DNA of 64,000 nucleotides from Paenibacillus taichungensis (GTDB lineage Bacteria; Bacillota; Bacilli; Paenibacillales; Paenibacillaceae): the NCBI RefSeq assembly GCF_013359905.1, contig NZ_JABMCC010000098.1, forward strand, positions 1-64,000, given 5' to 3'. Shown piece after piece: positions 36,484-45,469 of this stretch; the first letter of the stretch is position 1, and each line of letters opens with the position of its first letter. The position numbers and the translations under genes were made by a program. The notes beneath the pieces were generated by a model, which had not been told where the DNA came from, made no database searches, and worked only from the letters and a program-made list of their open reading frames with translations.

Positions 36484-37689
36484 ATGGCTTTATTATTCAA
36501 AAATCGGGGCGCTCTGCTGCTTCTAATGTTTAACCTATTTTTAGTCTTTGCTGGCATTGGTCTGGTTATACCAGTGATCCCGCAATATATTACTATTTTA
36601 GATATTAACGGAACGATTGCTGGCATGCTTACTGCTTCCTTCGCATTTACACAGTTGGTTTTCTCACCACTGGCGGGACGATTATCCGATTCCTTAGGAC
36701 GCAAGCGAATGATTGTCGCCGGAATGCTAGTTTTCGCCTGTGCCGAGGTGATATTCGGGTTAGCTGACTCAGCTCTGCTACTTTTTGTTTCTCGGATGAT
36801 GGGTGGCGTTAGCGGAGCACTCATCATGCCAACGGTTATGGCTTATGTGGCAGATGTAACCTCTGAGGAAGATCGAGCCAAGGGAATGGGATTCATTAAC
36901 GCTTCGATCTCGACAGGCTACATCATTGGCCCTGGCATCGGGGGATATATTGCCGAATTCGGTATCCGCGTTCCGTTCTATGCTGCGGGGGTCGCTGGTC
37001 TGATCGCTGCGATCCTCACTATGATTGTCCTGCCGGAATCACTGTCGTCTATTGTAAAGGGTGATGAGAATAGATTGGCTAATCTGGAACCCAAACGAAG
37101 TCTAATTCAACAGTTGCGTTCTACTTACCGCGAGCCTTATTTTATCAGCTTAATTATTGTGTTCGTCATGTCCTTTGGACTTGCCAACTATGAAGCGGTA
37201 TACGGTCTGTTCGTTGACCATAAGTTTGGCTTCACACCAAAGGATATTGCCTTCATTTTCACATTCGGCTCCATTGGAGGCGCGTTGGTTCAGTTAACCA
37301 TTTTCGGCTGGATTATAAGCCGTTATGGTGAGAAAGCAGTCATTACAGTTTGCCTGCTACTTGCCGGGGTATTTGTCCTGTTGACGTTATTTGTTCACCA
37401 ATACTGGCTGATCTTCGCCGTCACCTTTGTTGTATTCTTGTCCATCGATATTTTGCGCCCAGCCATCAGCACTCAAATGTCCATGGTCGCAAAAGAACAT
37501 CAAGGATATTTGGCTGGACTTAACTCCGCTTTTACCAGCCTTGGGAATATCATTGGGCCGGTAGTAGCTGGACTGATGTTTGATATCAATGTTAACTACC
37601 CTTATGTGGTTGCCGGAATCATTCTGATTCTTTGCTTCGGGTTTACACTACGCACAGGAATCAAGCGCGTACAGCGTGCACGTGTTTAA
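36484..37689 (+). CDS. MFS drug efflux transporter (Bmr/NorA/TetA-like)
   Basis: 401 residues with twelve helices. Motif A in loop 2-3 reads GRLSDSLGRKRMIV. Motif C of drug antiporters is in helix 5 as GYIIGPGIGGYIAEF. The N-terminal GLVIPVIPQYI is shared by Bmr, NorA and TetA-type exporters. A proton-driven pump is expected. GGGAGGAC precedes the ATG. An AraC gene follows after about 125 bases with its own upstream sequence. Substrates cannot be told apart from sequence. Confidence 0.9.
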   Translation: MALLFKNRGALLLLMFNLFLVFAGIGLVIPVIPQYITILDINGTIAGMLTASFAFTQLVFSPLAGRLSDSLGRKRMIVAGMLVFACAEVIFGLADSALLLFVSRMMGGVSGALIMPTVMAYVADVTSEEDRAKGMGFINASISTGYIIGPGIGGYIAEFGIRVPFYAAGVAGLIAAILTMIVLPESLSSIVKGDENRLANLEPKRSLIQQLRSTYREPYFISLIIVFVMSFGLANYEAVYGLFVDHKFGFTPKDIAFIFTFGSIGGALVQLTIFGWIISRYGEKAVITVCLLLAGVFVLLTLFVHQYWLIFAVTFVVFLSIDILRPAISTQMSMVAKEHQGYLAGLNSAFTSLGNIIGPVVAGLMFDINVNYPYVVAGIILILCFGFTLRTGIKRVQRARV

Positions 37690-37813
37690 CGATTTTCAGA
37701 AGACAATGCCAGTAATTCAATTCATACAAATTTGGACATTCTACTGCTATAATCAGATTACTTTTAAACCAAAAGTGATTGACGGGAAAATATTAGCGTT
37801 TGGAGTGTTGGTT

Positions 37814-38701
37814 ATGGGAAGAGAATTAGTTGTGAATGAAAATATGTATGGGTATGTGGAGGACAAGGAAATTTCAAAACCTATTATTACGGAATACTGT
37901 TCTTTTAATGAAAAGGGCAGTATTTTCCCTCCTCATTGGCATGAACAACTTATGATTTTATATATTGAAAAAGGAAAGATGATTCTCCAGGCTGGTAATC
38001 AACAGATAATAGGAGAGCAAGGTACAATTTTAATTGTGAACCCTAATGTAATTCACTCAGGGGAAAATATAAATTCGGACTTAGCATATTATTTATTCAA
38101 AATTGACCTTTTATTGCTTTTAGGAAATCAACCTGATTTACAACAATCCATATACACTGAACTGCTCTTAAAGAATCGATTTCTGTTTGAGGAGAAGATC
38201 ACGGAGGATGAATTTATCCTTGGCAGTATACAGAAGATGATCCGAGAGTATGAGGAGAAGAAGGAAGGATTTGAGCTTGTTTTAAGGGGATTAACTTATC
38301 AAATATTGACTGATCTTATCCGATCTTATACAAAGAAAATACCAGAGCAATCAGAAATAGATATCCAGTATAGAAAATTAAATCAAATTAAGTCAGCCAT
38401 TAAACATATGGAGAAACATATTTCTGAAAAAATCACATTAGATGATCTTTCAAAGGTTTCTCATTTAAGTCCAGTCCACTTTTCAAGAGTTTTTAAAACG
38501 GTGTCAGGTTTCCCGCCGATGGATTTTCTAAATCAGATGCGTGTTCAAAAGGCAGCACAGCTTTTGATAACCACGGATAAGACGATTATTGAAATCGCAT
38601 TGGAAGTAGGTTTTAATGACGGTAACTATTTTAGTAGAATCTTTAAAAAAATTAAAAATGAAACTCCTAGCAATTTTAGATGCAAATATCTAAAACGCTA
38701 A
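37814..38701 (+). CDS. AraC family transcriptional regulator with cupin domain
   Basis: 295 residues. The cupin sensor shows FPPHWHEQLMILYIEKGKMI (about 40-60), and the C-terminal AraC HTH pair shows DLSKVSHLSPVHFSRVFKTV and ALEVGFNDGNYFSRIFKKIK. The frame is open from 37676 inside the preceding gene, but ATG 37814 with TGGAG upstream gives the expected start. A TATAAT-like -10 lies near 37748, suggesting separate transcription. It is adjacent to the efflux gene and possibly regulates it. Confidence 0.88.
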   Translation: MGRELVVNENMYGYVEDKEISKPIITEYCSFNEKGSIFPPHWHEQLMILYIEKGKMILQAGNQQIIGEQGTILIVNPNVIHSGENINSDLAYYLFKIDLLLLLGNQPDLQQSIYTELLLKNRFLFEEKITEDEFILGSIQKMIREYEEKKEGFELVLRGLTYQILTDLIRSYTKKIPEQSEIDIQYRKLNQIKSAIKHMEKHISEKITLDDLSKVSHLSPVHFSRVFKTVSGFPPMDFLNQMRVQKAAQLLITTDKTIIEIALEVGFNDGNYFSRIFKKIKNETPSNFRCKYLKR

Positions 38702-38823
38702 GTGTTTTCTTTTTTTTCTACGTAGTTTAACTCTGCGAAATTCTTTCTTGCTGTAAAGAAGACTTGTAATAATTTTCTGAGATAATATTGTGCTACATTG
38801 TGTTGTTATTATCCACGCCTCAA

Positions 38824-38871
38824 AAATTTCATGATGATAAATTATATAAGTAAAAGAAAATCATGAAATTT
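38824..38871. promoter_or_regulatory. 12-bp inverted repeat before the SDR gene
   Basis: AAATTTCATGAT (38824-38835) and ATCATGAAATTT (38860-38871) are perfect inverted arms 24 bases apart. Each arm contains the palindrome TCATGA, so the two could bind two repressor dimers. The right arm ends 19 bases before the SDR start codon, next to its ribosome site. Confidence 0.55.
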
Positions 38872-38890
38872 AAAGAGAAGAGGAATAAAA

Positions 38891-39790
38891 ATGAAGATTT
38901 TTGTTACGGGATCAACCGGGTTTGTAGGTTCTGCTATTGTTCAGGAATTAATTCGTGCGGGTCATGAGGTGCTAGGGCTTGCTCGATCAGAAGCAGCTGC
39001 TCAATCGCTTAGCGGAATAGGTGCACAAATTCATAGAGGCGATATGGAAGACCCAGATAGTTTGCGCAGTGGAGTATCGGCGGCTGATGCAGTTATTCAT
39101 ACTGCATTTAATCACGATTTCTCAAAATTCAAAGAGAACTGTGAGAAGGATAAGAGGTCTATTGATGCTATGAGCTCTGTTTTAGCTGGTTCAGACCGTC
39201 CGCTTATTATTACATCCGCCCTGGCAGTTCTTCCAAAAGGGAGACTCGTAACCGAAGATACGTTGCCGGTGTTCAGGCCACATGCTAATCCTCGTATCGC
39301 TTCAGAAGAGGCAGCTGAGGTAGCGAAGGAGAAAGGGGTTAATGTTTCTATAGTTCGACTTCCGCCTTCCGTACATGGAAATGGTGATCGTGCTTTTATT
39401 CCAACACTAATTGATTTAGCTCGTAATAAAGGTGTTTCGGCTTTTATTGAAGAAGGAAATAATTGTTGGCCGGCGGTACACAGGCTTGATGCTGCTCAAC
39501 TATTTAGGCTGGTTCTGGAGAGCGAAACAACAGGGGTATATCACGCAGTTGCAGAGGAGGGTGTAGCTTTTAAAGAAATAGCAGCTGTGATAGGGGAAAG
39601 ACTTAACGTTCCTGTTAAAAGCATAGCTCGCGAGGAAGCTAACAACCATTTCACATGGTTTACTCATTTTGCTGAAATGGATCTAAATTCTTCAAGTGAA
39701 AAAACGAAAGAAAAGCTAGGATGGAAACCAAAACAACATGGGCTTCTTAATGATATAGATAGCCTGAACTATTTTAAACTAAAAGGCTAA
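38891..39790 (+). CDS. NAD-dependent epimerase/dehydratase family protein (extended SDR, atypical)
   Basis: 299 residues. The Rossmann motif GSTGFVGSAIVQELI (GxxGxxG) is at 7-21. A GLARS segment follows, typical of the SDR subgroup related to flavonol reductases. The usual YxxxK catalytic pair is not evident, as is common in atypical SDRs. The C-terminal part (FKEIAAVIGERLNVPVKSIA, SSEKTKEKLGWKPK) matches the epimerase family. It is cytoplasmic with unknown substrate. A 12-bp inverted repeat just upstream suggests dedicated repression. Confidence 0.85.
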   Translation: MKIFVTGSTGFVGSAIVQELIRAGHEVLGLARSEAAAQSLSGIGAQIHRGDMEDPDSLRSGVSAADAVIHTAFNHDFSKFKENCEKDKRSIDAMSSVLAGSDRPLIITSALAVLPKGRLVTEDTLPVFRPHANPRIASEEAAEVAKEKGVNVSIVRLPPSVHGNGDRAFIPTLIDLARNKGVSAFIEEGNNCWPAVHRLDAAQLFRLVLESETTGVYHAVAEEGVAFKEIAAVIGERLNVPVKSIAREEANNHFTWFTHFAEMDLNSSSEKTKEKLGWKPKQHGLLNDIDSLNYFKLKG

Positions 39791-39937
39791 TAAGCAATTA
39801 ATGAATATTATGTTCAATTCTGTAACGACCGATCTCCATACATTAATTTTGTTAAATCAAGCATGTTCACAAAAGCAGGATAATTTAGGAATCATGTGGA
39901 ATAAGTATACAACTTTACCGAATTTGGAGGTCGTGAA

Positions 39938-40426
39938 ATGGCGTTTCCGACACATATTGTCTCATCTGGTGGAATTGTAGAAGATGGAAAAGGAAATATC
40001 CTATTAGTAAAAGCCCATGACGATGGTTGGGTGTATCCTGGTGGTATAACTGAAGTTGGAGAAAATCTGATTGATGGCGTGATTCGTGAAATTAAAGAGG
40101 AAAGTGGAATAGACGCCGAGGTTAACCATTTAATTAATGTTGTTTCGAATACAGCGGTACATAAGTGGTATGACGGTGTAACTGATGTTCCTACGAAAGT
40201 GATGTTTGATTTCGTGTGCAAGGCTGTAGGTGGAGAGTTAGCAACTTCTGATGAAACGAGTGAATGTAGGTGGGTTCCCAAGGAAAATGTTCTGGATTTG
40301 ATCACATTACCTGCCATCCGTATGCGTTATGAAGCTTATTTGAACTTTAACGGTTCTGTGAATTATATCGAATACGTCACGGGAACAATGTCAGAATGTG
40401 ATATCAAGCTTCAAAGGCGTGTTTAA
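39938..40426 (+). CDS. NUDIX hydrolase
   Basis: 162 residues. A complete Nudix box is present around residues 38-60: G-ITEVG-E-NLIDGVI-REIKEESGI, matching GX5EX7REUXEEXGU. It hydrolyses a nucleoside diphosphate linked to another moiety. TTGGAGG precedes the ATG. It is monocistronic, with a GTCGCTA-type terminator 39 bases downstream. The substrate is not predictable. Confidence 0.92.
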   Translation: MAFPTHIVSSGGIVEDGKGNILLVKAHDDGWVYPGGITEVGENLIDGVIREIKEESGIDAEVNHLINVVSNTAVHKWYDGVTDVPTKVMFDFVCKAVGGELATSDETSECRWVPKENVLDLITLPAIRMRYEAYLNFNGSVNYIEYVTGTMSECDIKLQRRV

Positions 40427-40464
40427 AGTGTACGAAGGATCAAACAAGAACATAGCTCCAACCC

Positions 40465-40490
40465 AAGTCGCTACAATAGCGGCTTTTTTT
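40465..40490 (+). terminator. GTCGCTA-type terminator after NUDIX
   Basis: AAGTCGCTA-CAA-TAGCGGCTT followed by T7. Same stem sequence as the terminators at 36085 and 46933. Confidence 0.8.
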
Positions 40491-40500
40491 ATTGTTGGAC

Positions 40501-40534
40501 CAAGTTCTTGCTCCAAACTGAGGACAAGAACTTG
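40501..40534. repeat. 10-bp inverted repeat between convergent genes
   Basis: CAAGTTCTTG (40501-40510) and CAAGAACTTG (40525-40534) form a stem with a 14-base loop. There is no T-run on either side. It lies between the NUDIX terminator and the leftward monooxygenase, and its role is unclear. Confidence 0.5.
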
Positions 40535-40614
40535 ATCTGATCATTAAACTCAACAAATACTCACTGAAAAAATACCATCAAATGATATCCTCTCAATATC
40601 CTACAGAGCGGTCC

Positions 40615-41721
40615 CTAGATGTCCTTGATGGATGCTGTTTGCGAAATTCTTTCGCGAATGTCTTCTTCAGTTCGTGGGACAAGAAAATCTACCATCAATT
40701 CCGCGTTTGCTTGCACTTCCTCGATGAAAGGACGGAAACTCTGATTATATTCTTGGAACGCAAGTTCATAGTTCCCATGGTTTTTATGGAAAGCATCAGC
40801 CAAGGCTGCCGCTCCATCTATTGCGAGTGATCCACCCATGCCAGCAGCCGGAGAGGCGCAGTATCCAGCATCACCGACTAGCGCTACCCTGCCTTTTGTC
40901 CACGAGGGCATTTTCATTTGGCACAGTTTGTCAAAGTAAAAAGTTTTGGAGTTCTTCACTTCTTCCAGCAATTCTGGCGTTCGCCAGCCTAGTCCGGAAA
41001 ATTGATTCAAAATGATATCCCGCTGCTGTTCCTCGTTTCGGTAGTCGTAGGGGAGCTCCTTCTCCGAAGAAAAGCAGAGCACGATATCGGTTTTATTGTT
41101 ATAAGAGTTCAGCATGACCGCCTTGCCCGGCTCGTTGTACATTTGTGTCGTATTCTCCCGGATCAACAACTTATCCACGATGGTGATAGAGAAATACGTT
41201 TTAAGAAAATGCGAAAATTCCGCTTCCTCGCCGAACCATAATTTTCTGACGACCGAATGAATACCATCACAGCCGAACACCAGGTCATAAGAGCGTTTTT
41301 GTCCTCCTTTGAAAGCTACCTCAACGCCATTAGCTTCTTCCTTCAAAGACGTAATGCTATCCCCGAAAATAAACTCAACGTCATCTTGGACAGCCTCGAA
41401 CATGATATCCAGCAATACATCTCGCTCAATTTCATATTCATCTTCTGCAAGCTGCTCACGGATTTCGACTCTTTCAGTGACATCATCGGAATTTTTGAAT
41501 TCCATTAATTCCATGTCTATTTTATTCGACTGGATTTGGTCTAAAAGCCCCATACGTTTCGCAATGTCGGCGGTATTTTCGCGGATATTTACAGGTGTAC
41601 CGCCTTTTTTAAGATCTTCAGCAATCTCAACAACGGTCACGTTGTAGCCAAACTGCTTCATCCAGTAGGCTGTTGAGATGCCGGCGAAACTCGCCCCGCT
41701 AACTAGAATATTTTTTATCAT
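40615..41721 (-). CDS. FAD-dependent monooxygenase (PHBH/TetX-like)
   Basis: 368 residues. The FAD-binding GxxxxG motif is in ILVSGASFAGISTAYWMKQF (4-23). The DG motif reads FGCDGIHSVVRK near residue 155, and the GD motif reads GRVALVGDAGYCASPAAGMG near 280. This order defines group A flavin monooxygenases. No membrane segments. The ATG at 41721 follows GAGAGGAAC on the minus strand; the frame is open a further 50 codons upstream without a ribosome site. It hydroxylates an unknown aromatic or drug-like substrate. Confidence 0.88.
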   Translation of the reverse strand: MIKNILVSGASFAGISTAYWMKQFGYNVTVVEIAEDLKKGGTPVNIRENTADIAKRMGLLDQIQSNKIDMELMEFKNSDDVTERVEIREQLAEDEYEIERDVLLDIMFEAVQDDVEFIFGDSITSLKEEANGVEVAFKGGQKRSYDLVFGCDGIHSVVRKLWFGEEAEFSHFLKTYFSITIVDKLLIRENTTQMYNEPGKAVMLNSYNNKTDIVLCFSSEKELPYDYRNEEQQRDIILNQFSGLGWRTPELLEEVKNSKTFYFDKLCQMKMPSWTKGRVALVGDAGYCASPAAGMGGSLAIDGAAALADAFHKNHGNYELAFQEYNQSFRPFIEEVQANAELMVDFLVPRTEEDIRERISQTASIKDI

Positions 41722-41836
41722 ATTCGTTCCTCTCATGATCCATAATAGTTCTAATGATGTTGTATAGAATAAAATAGCTTTGTGAACTGAATATGAATGG
41801 CTCGTGCAGAGCCAGTCGTTGATATTTTCCTCAAGA

Positions 41837-42267
41837 AAAGCCAAGTTTGATTGTGGGGAGTATTGCTCCACTAATAATTATGGATATGGGTTGTATGAAG
41901 TAAGCATGAAGCCTGCCAAAAATACAGGCATCGTATCCTCCTTTTTCACCTACACAGGACCTGCTCATGGCACGCAATGGGATGAGATTGATATTGAATT
42001 CTTAGGAAAAGACACGACCAAAGCACAGTTTAATTATTTTACGAATGGGGTCGGTGGTCACGAGAAGGTTATTAACCTTGGCTTTGATGCATCACAGGGA
42101 TTCCATACCTATGCTTTCGACTGGCAACCAGCAATATCCCCATAACTCCCGGTAAAATTATGATGAACATATGGAATGGGACCGGGATTGATAGTTGGTT
42201 AGGTGCTTATAACGGTGCCAATCCATTGTACGCTGAATATGATTGGGTTAAATATACGAGTAATTAG
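41837..42267 (+). pseudogene. Broken GH16 beta-1,3-1,4-glucanase (lichenase)
   Basis: Sequence very close to Bacillus-type lichenase. It starts abruptly at AKFDCGEY, continues [20 protein letters not shown], and keeps the catalytic motif DEIDIEF. After [10 protein letters not shown] the frame runs into a stop at about 42145. The C-terminal part resumes in another frame ([26 protein letters not shown]) and ends with TAG at 42265-42267. The signal peptide, about the first third, and an internal stretch of about 15-20 residues are gone. The original terminator remains at 42276. Confidence 0.85.
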
Positions 42268-42275
42268 TTATGCAG

Positions 42276-42307
42276 AAGCAGCCGCTCAGCGGCTGCTTTT
42301 GTTTTTT
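42276..42307 (+). terminator. Terminator of the lichenase relic
   Basis: AAGCAGCCGC-TCA-GCGGCTGCTT, a perfect 10-bp stem, followed by TTGTTTTTT. It is intact although the gene before it is broken. Confidence 0.8.
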
Positions 42308-42539
42308 CAAGAGCACGAGGTACCTCCTGAAAAGAAATTTCGAGTAGAAGATGTTAATGAAATTATCGGCAATTCCGATAAAAATAGCTGAGGGGATTAT
42401 GGAAGAATGCTCTGGGCAGCCTAGGGGCAAGCGATTCATATACAGTTCATAAATGCAATTTACAATAAGATAAATTCTTGTTAGTAACGTGTTTTACGAA
42501 AAGCTGCTTATTACAGATAAATATGGAGGTAAGATTCGT

Positions 42540-44528
42540 TTGGAATTGTTTGAATTTATTTTATTGATGCTGGTGGCGGTCTCTTTATCCAATTTAGTAA
42601 ACCGGTTTATACCTTCGATCTCCGTGCCTATTATTCAAATCGTGCTGGGGATGTTGATTACTTTGCTACCCTTGCACTATGAACTGAAATTAAATCCGGA
42701 GCTGTTTTTACTTCTATTCATTGCCCCGTTACTGTTCAATGATGGCAGACATGCGGATAAAGAAGCACTGTGGAAGCTAAAGAAACCGATCCTTTTGCTT
42801 GCACTGGGTCTGGTATTTGTAACAGTAGCTGTGATGGGATATTTCCTGAATTGGTTACTTCCGGTCATCCCGCTGGCGGCAGCCTTCGCATTGGCAGCAG
42901 CACTGGCACCTACCGACGCTGTGGCCGTAGGCGCACTGGAGCAGAAAGTGAAGATCCCCCATCAGACAATGCAAATTCTTGAGGGAGAGTCTTTGATAAA
43001 CGACGCATCAGGGCTGGTCTCCTTTCAGTTTGCCGTAGCCGCAATGGTCACAGGTGTATTCTCTTTCAAAACGGCCAGTATCAGCTTTATTGCGATTTCA
43101 CTTGGCGGTGTGGTGTTGGGTCTGCTGCTCACCTTAGTAAAATATGGTGTGGTGAAGTGGTTGCGCAAACTGGGAATGGAGAATGTCACGCTTCATATGC
43201 TGATTGAGATCCTGACTCCATTTTTAATTTTCATGGCTGCTGAGGAATTGGGGGTCAATGGTATCCTGGCCGTTGTCGCCGCAGGAATTGCCCATTCTTT
43301 CGGTTACAAGAAAATGAACCCTGAAGTAGCCAAGCTAAGTGTTGTATCCAAAAGCACCTGGTCAGTTATTATTTTTGTATTAAACGGACTCGTTTTCCTC
43401 TTGCTTGGAACACAGCTTCCTGAAATTATCCAGACAATTTGGAGTAACCCCGAAATAGGTAATTTTAAAATCATTATGTACACACTATTATTGACTTTGG
43501 CTGTACTCGGACTGCGTCTCATCTGGGCAATGCTGATGGATATTTTCGAAGGGACCAAACCGCGTGATCCTTGGGCGCTGAGGTTGAAGAAGGCGCTTAT
43601 CCTCAGTCTTTCGGGAGTTCGGGGAACGATTACACTGGCGAGTACCTTGTCACTGCCGTTTTTACTTAATGATGGCACTGCATTTCCAGCCAGAGATCTG
43701 ATCATTTTCCTCGCAGCTGGAGTTATCCTGTGGACACTTCTGGCATCCAACTATCTGTTGCCGCTTTTATTGGGTAAAGAAACACAAACGGAGCAGGAAG
43801 AGGACGAAATTCAGGCAAAAATTGAGATTCTGAGGAATGTGGTTACCGGATTAAATGAACTGATCACGGACCAGAATCGTCTTGCGACCGCCCAAATCAT
43901 CAATACGTATACTTCCAGAATACGAACACTCAAGAAAGATGAGAAGAAGGATAAGGCACAGCGATCCTTGGGTTTGTCCGTATTGAAATGGGAAAGAGAA
44001 AATACGCTGCATGCGCTTGAAAAGAAAGAAGTGAATCCATACACAGCGTACCGTTATCTTAACCGAATTAACAAACTGTTGTTTATGCACACAAGAGATG
44101 CCCGTTATAAAAAAGAGTTTTTCCCCGTTAAGCATTGGGACGAAGTGTTCGGGATGCTGCAGCAAGTCCGGTTAAGCTTCCGTGAAAGAAGGGCTGAATT
44201 GAATAGTCTTAGAATTAAAAATATTACTTATGTCATTAAGCAGCTAAATGTTCAACTCGCAGAAGGCGAGCAAGATATGGAGATGGTCAGCTCGCTAATT
44301 CTGCAGTATGAACGAATGTTGCTGGGTCTGACCAGAAATGAAAAGGAAACCGGCACCCGAAAAGAGTTTGGCATATCGCTGCAGGAGCTGGCCCGAGTCG
44401 GAATTCAGCTGGAGAGAGACAACATCCAGTCCATGTTCGAGACAGGCAGGATTTCAAGACAGGGCGTGAAGGAGATGAAACGAGATATTCTATTCATGGA
44501 GCATGATTTGCGAGAAGAGACAAGCTGA
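42540..44528 (+). CDS. CPA1-family Na+/H+ antiporter (NhaP/NhaK type)
   Basis: 662 residues. The N-terminal 400 residues form about twelve helices with the CPA1 signatures ALAPTDAVAVGALEQKVKIP and EGESLINDASGLVSFQFAVA, which carry the ion-binding Asp and Asn-Asp. A C-terminal cytoplasmic tail of about 240 residues is helical and highly charged, probably regulatory. TTG 42540 has GGAGGT nine bases upstream; the GTG at 42489 lacks a ribosome site. It exports Na+ (possibly K+) in exchange for protons. It is monocistronic with a strong terminator. Confidence 0.92.
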   Translation: MELFEFILLMLVAVSLSNLVNRFIPSISVPIIQIVLGMLITLLPLHYELKLNPELFLLLFIAPLLFNDGRHADKEALWKLKKPILLLALGLVFVTVAVMGYFLNWLLPVIPLAAAFALAAALAPTDAVAVGALEQKVKIPHQTMQILEGESLINDASGLVSFQFAVAAMVTGVFSFKTASISFIAISLGGVVLGLLLTLVKYGVVKWLRKLGMENVTLHMLIEILTPFLIFMAAEELGVNGILAVVAAGIAHSFGYKKMNPEVAKLSVVSKSTWSVIIFVLNGLVFLLLGTQLPEIIQTIWSNPEIGNFKIIMYTLLLTLAVLGLRLIWAMLMDIFEGTKPRDPWALRLKKALILSLSGVRGTITLASTLSLPFLLNDGTAFPARDLIIFLAAGVILWTLLASNYLLPLLLGKETQTEQEEDEIQAKIEILRNVVTGLNELITDQNRLATAQIINTYTSRIRTLKKDEKKDKAQRSLGLSVLKWERENTLHALEKKEVNPYTAYRYLNRINKLLFMHTRDARYKKEFFPVKHWDEVFGMLQQVRLSFRERRAELNSLRIKNITYVIKQLNVQLAEGEQDMEMVSSLILQYERMLLGLTRNEKETGTRKEFGISLQELARVGIQLERDNIQSMFETGRISRQGVKEMKRDILFMEHDLREETS

Positions 44529-44600
44529 GAGGTACCGTTCGATGTTTTTGTCAAAAACCTAGGGGGAATGCAAAGATCTCTTCCGAAAGCGCATTGAAGA

Positions 44601-44627
44601 AAACCGCTATTTTAGCGGTTTTTTTGT
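44601..44627 (+). terminator. ACCGCTA-type terminator after the antiporter
   Basis: AAACCGCTA-TTT-TAGCGGTTT, a perfect 9-bp stem, followed by TTTTTGTTTT. A variant of the recurrent GTCGCTA hairpin. Confidence 0.85.
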
Positions 44628-44680
44628 TTTTATGGAACTATAGAACTTTGTCCTTGACCTGAATACTCATAGGCTGTTTT

Positions 44681-44698
44681 TAGGCAAGGAGTTGCCTA
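44681..44698. promoter_or_regulatory. Candidate GntR operator
   Basis: TAGGCAA-GGAG-TTGCCTA, a perfect 18-base palindrome with four-base centre. It lies 79 bases before the GntR/FadR-type gene, just upstream of a TATAAG sequence. It is probably the autoregulatory site. Confidence 0.5.
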
Positions 44699-44776
44699 GA
44701 GGATATAAGTGTGTTAAAGTACCTATTAACCAAACATCCTACGTTTGAAAAAAATAGATGAAATGAGGGCTTACGT

Positions 44777-45469
44777 ATGCTTCAGAAAACAAATCGGCTG
44801 ACACTGGTCGAGCAAGTCGCATTGCAAATGGAAAGACAGATCGAATCTGGCAAGTGGGCTGTCGGGACTCGTATTCCTGCTGAACCAGAATTGATGGTCG
44901 AGTTGAATGTTAGCCGTAATACATTGAGGGAAGCCATTCGGGCGTTGGTCCACGCAGGACTCTTGAAGACAAAACAAGGGGACGGGACGTATGTCTGCTC
45001 TTCGAGCGTGCTGGGCGTTGTGCTACATAAACGAATCATGCGCTCCGATACAATGCAGACATTGGAAGTCCGGCATGCGCTCGAGCGCGAGGGAGCCCAT
45101 CTTGCCGCACAGCGCAGAACGGACGACGAGGCGCGCGAACTTCTTCTCCAATTGGAACGCTGGGAGGCGGCGGCAGCACGCGGTGACATGGATGGAATTG
45201 TAACAGAGGATATCCGTCTACACCAAGGCATCATCGCGGCGTCTCATAATGAAATCTTAATCGAATTATACAACCATATCGCGGACGCATCACAAGATAC
45301 CATTATCAGCTTGACTCGTTATGAAATCGGCGCGAGTTTCAAGGAGATGCACCGGCATCTGGTTGAAGCGATAGTTGATCAAGATGCCGAACGTGCCGTG
45401 GCAGCGGTTCACCGTCATATTGCGGAATCGAAAGCTGTTTTTGAGGTCAAAGGAGATGAGCAGCCATGA
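44777..45469 (+). CDS. GntR/FadR-family transcriptional regulator
   Basis: 230 residues. The N-terminal winged HTH is clear: RIPAEPELMVELNVSRNTLREAIRAL with the wing KTKQGDGTYV. The C-terminal helical FCD domain starts around LEVRHALEREGAHLAA and includes DIRLHQGIIAASHN, where the His/Asp metal or ligand residues of FCD proteins usually lie. Its last four bases overlap the MFS gene (ATGA), so both are co-transcribed and the regulator probably senses the transported compound. The GC content of these two genes is visibly higher than that of their neighbours. Confidence 0.92.
   Translation: MLQKTNRLTLVEQVALQMERQIESGKWAVGTRIPAEPELMVELNVSRNTLREAIRALVHAGLLKTKQGDGTYVCSSSVLGVVLHKRIMRSDTMQTLEVRHALEREGAHLAAQRRTDDEARELLLQLERWEAAAARGDMDGIVTEDIRLHQGIIAASHNEILIELYNHIADASQDTIISLTRYEIGASFKEMHRHLVEAIVDQDAERAVAAVHRHIAESKAVFEVKGDEQP

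Noticed and set aside
44782..45234. Minus-strand frame over the GntR gene
   Set aside because: Codon-bias shadow in a GC-richer stretch; the plus-strand GntR domains are unmistakable.
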